A DNA stretch of 20,674 nucleotides from CAZGAH01 sp964523295. GTDB taxonomy: Bacteria > Desulfobacterota > Desulfovibrionia > Desulfovibrionales > Desulfovibrionaceae. Position 1 is the first letter of the stretch. Each line of letters starts with the position of its first letter. The DNA is taken from the NCBI GenBank assembly GCA_964523295.1, contig CAZGAH010000078.1:1-20674 (forward strand), written 5' to 3'. The notes beneath the pieces were generated by a model. That model was not told the DNA's origin. It did no database searches and was given only the letters and a program-made list of their open reading frames with translations. Positions 15,082-20,674 of this stretch are shown here, piece after piece. A program made the position numbers and the translations under genes.

Positions 15082-15594
15082 GATAGCAACCTGTTATTAC
15101 TACATAATAATTCCATAGCGATAATTCATAAAGTATTGGCCCTGTGAATAAATAGTATTAACTTTGAAGGCGGCCTCTTTTATAGTTAATATCAAAACCG
15201 TTATCCTTATGTCAATGGGTACTAATGGAGCCCAGGGACATTTTATCTGCCTGGCATGCTGCTGGCATGGGGCTGGCGCGGTGCTGGAATTGGCATGGTG
15301 TCGGACCGAGCCAACCCCCTGATTCAAAAGCTAAAATATCTGAAATATGCCTGATTTTTCCCCTTAGTCGCCATGGCCGAGGGACACCTTGGCTTGGAGT
15401 GGAATTTTTTCTTTGAATTCCGGGTTTCGGAATTGGGGTCGAGTAGGTTTTATCCCGGACTTAGGATGGATGGTCGGGACGGCGCACGTTGGCTTCTGAA
15501 TTTTCACAGGCGGAACCCTGCATAGTTTCCCGAATTTTCAGGATGTTGTTCCGTTTTGACTTGCTTGGGAATAAAAAAGGAGCAACTACCCCCA
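15082..15594. other. Intergenic region between the HEPN cluster and the cas operon
   Basis: More than 500 bases lie here without a supported gene. It holds the upstream region of the divergently read HEPN gene (15082-15240, AT-rich), an iterated CTGGCATG-rich stretch (15251-15298), repeat copy D (15294-15366) and a short hairpin with 7-base arms AATTCCG/CGGAATT at 15416-15422 and 15428-15434. The hairpin has no T tract, so it is not a standard terminator. No CRISPR repeats are seen. A 63-codon plus-strand ORF across copy D is matched by a similar frame across copy A and simply reflects the repeat. Confidence 0.5.
15294..15366 (+). repeat. GGTCGGACC repeat element, copy D
   Basis: It aligns along about 70 bases with copy A: GTCGGACCGAG, CAACCC, TGATTCAAAAG, AAAA, CTGAAA-ATGC, TGATTTTTCCCCTT. 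The core here is preceded by GGT rather than GGG. Immediately 5' is a run of related units: CTGGCATG at 15251 and 15262, CTGGCGCG at 15273 and TGGCATGG at 15291. Confidence 0.6.
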
Positions 15595-15623
15595 TTGACA
15601 AACATATATACTTTTTTTATCAC
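15595..15623 (+). promoter_or_regulatory. Sigma-70-type promoter of the CRISPR-Cas operon
   Basis: TTGACA (15595-15600) is separated by exactly 17 bases from TATCAC (15618-15623), a perfect -35 with a moderate -10. The spacer is AT-rich. Transcription would start near 15630, leaving a leader of about 90 bases before cas6. The leader ends with AAGGGAG (15707-15713), 6 bases before the cas6 ATG. Confidence 0.55.
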
Positions 15624-15719
15624 AATTCATCCATTGGGATTAGTTCATAAGAATGAGGCAACACCTTAGAGCCCCTGACCGTTACATAGATACACATCAT
15701 ACCTACAAGGGAGAATGCA

Positions 15720-16304
15720 ATGGCTAAATCTGTGCTATCGTTTGATGTTTCAGGCGCGACGATACCTGTTGACCATGGATTCGCTTTATACTCTGCCTTG
15801 TCAAGCAGCCTGTCGTTTTTACATGAAAACAGAGAAGCCGGCGTGGCACTTATCAGGGGTACGTTTTGTGGAAATTCAGCCCTCGATATATCGCCCAGAT
15901 CAAGACTGCGTCTCTTGATCCCAGAAAACGATGTTGACATGTATCTTCCCCTTTCAGGGGTCAACCTGGACATTCAAGGGAGCATCCTCTCGGTCGGCAT
16001 CCCACGCACCATGCCCTTGCGGCCTGCCCCTGTTCTGTATGCCCACCTTGTTACGACCCGGAATGGCGACCAGTTTGAACGCTTCGAGAGCGAAATTGCC
16101 AGGCAACTCAGGGACCTTGGCGTATCCTGTGAATGGCGTATCGGTAAACGCAAGACATTCCAGGTTCACAAGAAACAGATCGTCGGTTATCCGATGCTCG
16201 TGCACGGCCTGGATGCCGGGGATTCCTTGCGAGTGCAGGAGAACGGCCTGGGCGGGAGGCGAAAGATGGGCTGTGGGATGTTCGAGCCCTTCAAGAGCAA
16301 ATGA
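15720..16304 (+). CDS. cas6: CRISPR-associated endoribonuclease Cas6, MYXAN type (Cmx6)
   Basis: This protein has 194 residues. It resembles the Cas6 proteins of MYXAN-type loci: FDVSGATIPVDHGFALYSAL at the N terminus and a glycine-rich C-terminal loop GLGGRRKMGCGMFEP (about 175-189), the RNA-binding G-loop of the RAMP fold. Cas6 cleaves the repeat in pre-crRNA and stays on the crRNA 3' hairpin in many type I systems. His20 in PVDHGFALYSAL is a candidate catalytic residue, by analogy. The start is fixed by AAGGGAG 6 bases upstream. It is the first gene of the operon and its stop overlaps the cas3 ATG (ATGA, 16301-16304). The array it processes is outside the window. Confidence 0.85.
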   Translation: MAKSVLSFDVSGATIPVDHGFALYSALSSSLSFLHENREAGVALIRGTFCGNSALDISPRSRLRLLIPENDVDMYLPLSGVNLDIQGSILSVGIPRTMPLRPAPVLYAHLVTTRNGDQFERFESEIARQLRDLGVSCEWRIGKRKTFQVHKKQIVGYPMLVHGLDAGDSLRVQENGLGGRRKMGCGMFEPFKSK

Positions 16305-18649
16305 ACGCGCCGCTTCTCGCCAAGAGCGTCAGGGGCGCCGGGGCACCGCGTGAGGCCCAGACCCTCGTCGGGCATACCCGATGCGTATGCGAGGCCTTTG
16401 CGGCCTTATTCGGCGGCCGGGAGAGGCCCTCCCGTCCCGGGAGTTGTTGGCTGGCCTTCTTCGGGCTCGCCACCGAGGCATGGGAGTGCTTCTGGTGTAC
16501 TGCCATGCTGGCCTGCGGATTCCATGATCTCGGCAAGGCCAACAGCGGATTCCAGGATGCAGTCCGGGGCGTGAAAGGGCAGGTGCTGCGGCACGAGCAC
16601 CTCAGCGCCCTGCTTCTCTGTCTGCCGGGATTCGACGAGTGGATGGCCAGCTGCGGCGCCGAGCCGGACCTCGTGCTGAGCGCTGTGCTGTGCCACCATC
16701 TCAAGGCCGCGACCAACAGCAAGGATCTGGCCGAACTGCTCGATCCGGACCGCAAGCATTTCCAGGTGTATGCCCATGCATTACAGCCTCTCTGCGATCT
16801 GGGAGCTGCCCAGCTCGGGGTTGCGGGGTACGTGGCGCCCGTCTTCCCGACGACCTGGAACCTCCAGGCGGGTGGGGACGATGTCGAGGACCTCCCGTGC
16901 ACGGCGCCGGCAGCCCTCTGGGCCCAGGCCAAACGCCGCCTGCGGCGTTTGCGTAAGCAGCTCGACAGGGGGGATGAGCGGCGCGCACGTCTGCTCCAGG
17001 CCGTGCGTAGCGCGCTCATCGTGGCAGACAGCGCAGGTTCGGGTCTGTTACGCGAAGGCAAGCCGCTGGCACCGTGGCTGGAGCAGGCGTTTTCGGCCGA
17101 CGCGCTCCTGGACCGCCGCGTTGTCTGGGAGCAGGTCATAGCCCCTCGGATACGGGAGATCGAACGTAAGCGGGGCGTCGCCTTTTCCTGGCTGGACTTC
17201 CAGGAGCACGCGGAGCGCCAACCGCCACGGACATTGCTGCTTTCGGCGTGCGGCAGCGGCAAGACCCTGGCGGCCTGGCGCTGGATCGCGGCCCAGGTGG
17301 GACAGGCACCGCGTGCCAGGATCATTTTCCTCTATCCCACGCGCGCCACGGCTGGGGAGGGATTTCGGGATTACGTCTCCTGGGCGCCCGAGGCCGATGC
17401 GGCCCTCGTCTCCGGCACGGCTGCGTATGAACTGGAACACATGTTCGATACGCCGGAGGACATAGAGAACCAGCGCGCGGGACGGAGCTACGCACCGGAG
17501 CGGCGCCTCTATGCCCTGGGATTCTGGCACAAGCGCATCTTCAGCGCCACGGTACACCAGTTCCTGGGCTTCATGCAGCATGCCTACGGTTCCACCTGCC
17601 TGCTGCCGTTGCTGGCCGACAGCGTCGTGGTCTTCGACGAAGTCCACAGCTACGATCGGGGGTTGTTTTCGGCCCTGCGCCAGTTTCTGCGCCATTTCAA
17701 CGTGCCGGCATTGTGCATGACCGCTACCCTGCCTCCTGAACGTCGCCGCGTTCTGGTCGAGGAGTGCGGCCTCAGTCCCTATCCGGAGCACGCAGCGCAG
17801 TTCGCCAGCCTGGAGGCTCTGGCCGCGAGGCCGCGCTACAGCATCGCGCAGCTGTCGGGCGGCGTGGACGAAGCGACGACTGTGGCGCGCCACTCCCTCG
17901 ATGCCGGGGAGCGGGTGCTCTGGGTCGTCAATACCGTGGACCGCTGCCAGGAGCTCGCCCAGGCCCTCGGCGCGCTGTGCTACCATAGCCGCTTCCGGCT
18001 CCAGGACCGCCAGGCCCGGCACAAGGATGTCCTCGCGGCGTTCCAGGATCGCCAGGTGTCGGTTCTGGCCGTCACGACGCAGGTTTGCGAGATGAGCCTG
18101 GACCTGGACGCCGATCTGTTGCTCACCGAGATCGCTCCCATTCCCAGCCTGGTCCAGCGCATGGGCCGCTGCAACCGCCATTTGCGCCGGGACCTGGGCC
18201 GGGTCTGCTGCTACGTGCCCCCGGACTGCAAGCCTTACGACACGGAACTCCTTGGCCAGGCCGAAACCTTCCTCGCCGCGCTGGATGGCCAGGAGGTCAG
18301 CCAGAACCGTCTGGCCGCGCTGCTCCACGAGCTCGCCGGCAGCCAGGCCGAGGTGGAGAAGTACAGCGCCTTCCTCAAGAGCGCGCCCTGGGCCTCCTCC
18401 CGGGAGCAGGACCTCATGGACGCCACAGACCTGACGGTTTCGGCTATCCTGGAAAGCGACCTCGCCACCTTCCGGGAGTTGCAGCACACGGGCCGTCCCT
18501 TCGACGGCCTGGTCCTGCCCGCCCCGCGCTTTCCCCGGGAACTGGCCCGGCCCGGTCCCGGGCTTCCCGGTCACCTGCATCTGGTGCCGGACAGTCACTA
18601 CGATCCACGTTACGGCCTCTTCAAGGCCCCCCTGGAGGTAATCGTATGA
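16301..18649 (+). CDS. cas3: CRISPR-associated nuclease-helicase Cas3 (HD + SF2 helicase fusion)
   Basis: This protein has 782 residues. The N-terminal HD nuclease domain has His25 (LVGHTRCV), His75-Asp76 (FHDLGKANSGFQ), His98/His100 (RHEHLSA) and His132/His133 (CHHLKAA), the metal ligands of Cas3 HD domains. The helicase follows: motif I SACGSGKT (315-322), motif II DEVH (446-449), motif III TATLP (474-478), motif V near TTQVCEMSLDLDADLL (592-607) and motif VI QRMGRCNR (619-626). It unwinds and degrades target DNA after recruitment by Cascade. All active-site residues appear intact. The start overlaps the cas6 stop, and the stop overlaps the cas8 start as ATGA (18646-18649). Confidence 0.95.
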   Translation: MNAPLLAKSVRGAGAPREAQTLVGHTRCVCEAFAALFGGRERPSRPGSCWLAFFGLATEAWECFWCTAMLACGFHDLGKANSGFQDAVRGVKGQVLRHEHLSALLLCLPGFDEWMASCGAEPDLVLSAVLCHHLKAATNSKDLAELLDPDRKHFQVYAHALQPLCDLGAAQLGVAGYVAPVFPTTWNLQAGGDDVEDLPCTAPAALWAQAKRRLRRLRKQLDRGDERRARLLQAVRSALIVADSAGSGLLREGKPLAPWLEQAFSADALLDRRVVWEQVIAPRIREIERKRGVAFSWLDFQEHAERQPPRTLLLSACGSGKTLAAWRWIAAQVGQAPRARIIFLYPTRATAGEGFRDYVSWAPEADAALVSGTAAYELEHMFDTPEDIENQRAGRSYAPERRLYALGFWHKRIFSATVHQFLGFMQHAYGSTCLLPLLADSVVVFDEVHSYDRGLFSALRQFLRHFNVPALCMTATLPPERRRVLVEECGLSPYPEHAAQFASLEALAARPRYSIAQLSGGVDEATTVARHSLDAGERVLWVVNTVDRCQELAQALGALCYHSRFRLQDRQARHKDVLAAFQDRQVSVLAVTTQVCEMSLDLDADLLLTEIAPIPSLVQRMGRCNRHLRRDLGRVCCYVPPDCKPYDTELLGQAETFLAALDGQEVSQNRLAALLHELAGSQAEVEKYSAFLKSAPWASSREQDLMDATDLTVSAILESDLATFRELQHTGRPFDGLVLPAPRFPRELARPGPGLPGHLHLVPDSHYDPRYGLFKAPLEVIV

Positions 18650-20328
18650 GCGATCTCGTGTTGGAGTACGATCTGCACCGGCTGCCCTCGGCCCAGCACA
18701 AGGCCGGGTTGGCCGGCCTGCTGCTGTGCATCGAGTCCATGAAGCGCCGCCGACTCGCCCCTTGTCCCGAGGTGCTGTCCCAGGATGGGACCAAGGCCAG
18801 GCTCCACTTCACCCCAGAGAGCCTGCAGGCCCTGTTCGACGACCTCTACGACGCGGAGCTGGTGGAGCAGGCGTTTGAAAAGGAGGACAAAAAACGCAAA
18901 CCAAAACGGATCGACCAAGAAGAGAGTGAAAAGAACGGGAAGAAACGGATTGTACAAAAGTATATCTATGATGCCGTTCAACCTCGGTATGAATTTTTGC
19001 GTACCTGGTATCCCAATGGAAGCGAGTTATGGCTCAAGCTCATGCGGGACATGCTCTGGGGAACGCTGCGGGGCATTCCAAAGACTCGTCTGGTGTATGA
19101 CAAACGGGCAGCCAAGGAGCCGTCGAGCATTCCGGCCGACTTCCTTTCCACGGTCAGTGCGTTCGACAAGGCGGCAGCCAAAGGCCGCCACAACGCCGTG
19201 CCGGTAGTCAGCTCCCTCTTCATCGGCGCGCAGGACTCCAACGCCGAGGACGTCCCCTTTCTGGGGGACGTAAAGGTCAACCTGCTCCTCCATTTCTGGC
19301 TCGCGGCCAGCCTGGTCTACGTGCCCCGCGTCCTCAAGCTGACGCACTCCCAGGAGCGGGGCCTTGAGGTCGAGTCGCGCTTCAAAGGGTATGTTCTGGT
19401 CATCCCGGAGCCCGCGCATCTCGGCGACTTCTGCAGTAGCTTCCAAGAGGTGCTGGCCACGCTGGACACCGAGGCGGCTGGATACAGGCCGGCCCAGGCG
19501 ATCATCGACCTGCCCGAGGAGGGCGGCCTGGAGTTCCTCCACGCTCTGACCCGCAAGCGTACCGCCAGCCTGGAGGGGCTGGTCGCCTTTATCGAACTGT
19601 ATCACTTAGAGAAGCAGGGCAACAACGTGCGTATCCTGAGCGCGTCCCGGCTCCAACCCAACAGCAAGGTCGTGCAGTTCTATGACACCCTGCGGAAGAA
19701 GACCCTCAACCCCATCTACAAGGTCATGCGCCTGCGCAACGAGCTGGCCGGGCAGCCCTGGTACGCAGGGGCCGAGGCGGACCTGCTTACGGCGCCGATC
19801 GAGCTCTTCGTTTACAAGCCCGGGAAATCGCCTGCCCGGCTGCCGTTCTACGGCCGGGACCTCAGGCAAACGTTTGCGGCCATCAAGAAAGAATCCAATG
19901 ACATCCAAGGAGGAAACCCTATGCAGGAAACCGACAGACAGACGCTCCTTGCCTCGAATATCCAGGACATGATCCAGGCTTACGTCCGGCGCAAGGCCGA
20001 GGAGAAGTCAGGGGAACGCTATGAGGACTTTGCCAAGGGCAGGGCTGAAGGCGAACGCGTGGCCTATCCCGAGAAGTACCGAGAGGCCCTGGAACGGGTC
20101 TGCTCTCAGGCCTTCCTGGCAATGCGCGGCCGGCGGGACAAGGATTTTGTGGAGTTCTTCACCGGCTCCATCTGCTCCGTGCCCCAGTTCCTCCCGGACC
20201 GTAATTTCCAGATCGTGTCCCAGGCCCTGGTCGCGGACTGGGAGCTGGTCAAGACCCTCAGCCTGCTGGCCCTGTCCGCCTGTTCCTGGCTGCCCAAACC
20301 CCAGACCACGCAAGGAGACGCCCAATGA
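18646..20328 (+). CDS. cas8: Type I-MYXAN Cascade large subunit Cas8 (Cmx8)
   Basis: This protein has 560 residues. Its position between cas3 and a DevR-family cas7, and sequence such as MSDLVLEYDLHRLPSAQHKA and NPIYKVMRLRNELAGQPWY, match the Cmx8 large subunit of MYXAN loci. Large subunits recognise the PAM and open target DNA. A lysine/glutamate-rich patch lies at residues about 78-105. Residues about 426-560 are mainly helical and look like a Cas11-type small-subunit domain. The start follows GGAGG by 7 bases and overlaps the cas3 stop. A long open frame upstream in the same phase is antisense-like noise inside cas3. An internal Shine-Dalgarno and ATG precede codon 426 and are listed separately. 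Confidence 0.88.
   Translation: MSDLVLEYDLHRLPSAQHKAGLAGLLLCIESMKRRRLAPCPEVLSQDGTKARLHFTPESLQALFDDLYDAELVEQAFEKEDKKRKPKRIDQEESEKNGKKRIVQKYIYDAVQPRYEFLRTWYPNGSELWLKLMRDMLWGTLRGIPKTRLVYDKRAAKEPSSIPADFLSTVSAFDKAAAKGRHNAVPVVSSLFIGAQDSNAEDVPFLGDVKVNLLLHFWLAASLVYVPRVLKLTHSQERGLEVESRFKGYVLVIPEPAHLGDFCSSFQEVLATLDTEAAGYRPAQAIIDLPEEGGLEFLHALTRKRTASLEGLVAFIELYHLEKQGNNVRILSASRLQPNSKVVQFYDTLRKKTLNPIYKVMRLRNELAGQPWYAGAEADLLTAPIELFVYKPGKSPARLPFYGRDLRQTFAAIKKESNDIQGGNPMQETDRQTLLASNIQDMIQAYVRRKAEEKSGERYEDFAKGRAEGERVAYPEKYREALERVCSQAFLAMRGRRDKDFVEFFTGSICSVPQFLPDRNFQIVSQALVADWELVKTLSLLALSACSWLPKPQTTQGDAQ
19907..19923 (+). promoter_or_regulatory. Strong internal ribosome-binding site and start codon inside cas8
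   Basis: AAGGAGG (19907-19913) is followed by the 7-base spacer AAACCCT and an ATG (19921-19923) that is in the cas8 frame. It is at least as good a match to the anti-Shine-Dalgarno as the sites before cas6, cas8 and cas7 in the same operon. Confidence 0.75.
19921..20328 (+). CDS. Putative Cas11-like small subunit translated from within cas8
   Basis: Starting at the internal ATG gives 135 residues (MQETDRQTLLASNIQDMIQA...), sharing the cas8 frame and stop. The product is almost wholly helical and rich in R, E and K, with a size typical of Cas11 small subunits. In several type I subtypes, including I-B, I-C and I-D, the small subunit is known to be made from an internal start in the large-subunit gene and is required in multiple copies along the complex backbone. 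That this also happens in MYXAN systems is my inference from the sequence; I know of no direct demonstration. If not translated separately, this region is simply the C-terminal domain of Cas8. Confidence 0.6.
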   Translation: MQETDRQTLLASNIQDMIQAYVRRKAEEKSGERYEDFAKGRAEGERVAYPEKYREALERVCSQAFLAMRGRRDKDFVEFFTGSICSVPQFLPDRNFQIVSQALVADWELVKTLSLLALSACSWLPKPQTTQGDAQ

Positions 20329-20674
20329 ACCTCTTCGCCACCGTGCTCACCCACACCGCGCCCAGCGCCAACTACCGCGGCGAGTCGGCCGAGAACCGGG
20401 CCGTGCTGCAGAAGATCACCATCGACCGGCTGGAGCACCCCATCATCTCGCCCGAGGCCATGCGCAACGCCCTGCGGGAGATGCTGCGCGTCAAGGGTCT
20501 GCCCTGCAACCGCACCCGTCTGCACGACGAGGAGCAGCTGGCCGTGGCCTTCAAAGACTACCCGGACCAGGACCGCTTCGCCGACGACTTCTTCATGGGC
20601 TGGCTCGTTGCGGCCAGCAGCAAGGACCGCAAGAGCATCGAGAAGGAGATGCAGGACAAGGGCCGCGACCCGTC
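20325..20674 (+). CDS. cas7: Cas7 backbone subunit, DevR family, 3' partial
   Basis: The gene starts at the ATG 20325-20327, which overlaps the cas8 stop (ATGA), with AAGGAG 7 bases upstream. The 116 visible residues begin NLFATVLTHTAPSANYRGES and continue KITIDRLEHPIISPEAMRNALREML, the N-terminal signature of DevR/Cas7 proteins that coat the crRNA spacer. DevR-like Cas7 was first named for its role in Myxococcus xanthus development. The gene runs off the end of the window; cas5 (devS-like), and probably cas4/cas1 and cas2 with the CRISPR array, would be expected beyond it. Confidence 0.9.
   Translation, partial: MNLFATVLTHTAPSANYRGESAENRAVLQKITIDRLEHPIISPEAMRNALREMLRVKGLPCNRTRLHDEEQLAVAFKDYPDQDRFADDFFMGWLVAASSKDRKSIEKEMQDKGRDP

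Noticed and set aside
15416..15434. AATTCCG/CGGAATT hairpin as terminator
   Set aside because: The stem is only 7 bases, half AT, and is not followed by a T run in either direction that would make a rho-independent terminator.
15082..15719. CRISPR array or leader upstream of cas6
   Set aside because: No regularly spaced repeats are present; the only repetition is the CTGGCATG-like run and repeat copy D, which is single here.

Overview
The window looks like chromosomal DNA of a GC-rich anaerobic bacterium, most likely a sulfate-reducer-like member of the Desulfobacterota (former Deltaproteobacteria). The lineage is inferred from gene content: an [FeFe] hydrogenase with a GltD-like partner, a split glycine decarboxylase, and a MYXAN (dev-type) type I CRISPR-Cas operon. 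A run of ten Ns at 11550-11559 shows this is a draft scaffold.

Layout. (1) 1-1235, plus strand: the tail of a glycosyltransferase with a winged-helix-like extension, overlapping by ATGA a Mut7-C/ubiquitin-fold RNase-domain protein. (2) 1323-8548, minus strand: one long apparent operon read from a promoter near 8650-8680, in the order gcvH, gcvPA, gcvPB, a NuoF-tail/GltD-like flavoprotein, and a 616-residue [FeFe] hydrogenase. It couples glycine cleavage genes to an H2/NAD(P)H module of the glutamate-synthase-linked (group A2-like) kind. No gcvT is present in the window. (3) 8680-11790: a scarred accessory region. It holds a 5'-truncated, frameshifted AlbA/RecG-like ATP-binding gene and the first codons of hsdR, cut off at a CATATG-rich repeat. 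Further on are an unknown ORF, an intact DUF1016/YhcG-type PD-(D/E)XK nuclease, a gene fragment, and a lone MNT nucleotidyltransferase antitoxin split by the assembly gap. Short elements with the core GGTCGGACC recur here and again near 15300. (4) 11790-15250, minus strand: a mostly AT-rich island with a HEPN-domain protein, a degenerate and frameshifted GIY-YIG/DUF4357 protein (GC-rich), an exported subtilisin-like protein that lacks its catalytic serine and is joined to TPR repeats, and a small membrane-anchored protein of unknown family. (5) 15595-20674, plus strand: a type I-MYXAN CRISPR-Cas operon with promoter, cas6, cas3 (HD plus helicase), cas8 (Cmx8) and the start of cas7/devR, all joined by 4-base ATGA overlaps.

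The most striking observations are two. First, there is a near-perfect Shine-Dalgarno plus in-frame ATG inside cas8 at 19907-19923, which would release a separate 135-residue Cas11-like small subunit. Second, the AT-rich island holds a pseudo-subtilase/TPR protein next to a membrane protein, and may be an uncharacterised conflict or stress module together with the HEPN protein. The repeats at 8690, 9474, 11374 and 15300 look like members of one short mobile or REP-like family, and they sit at the points where genes are broken.
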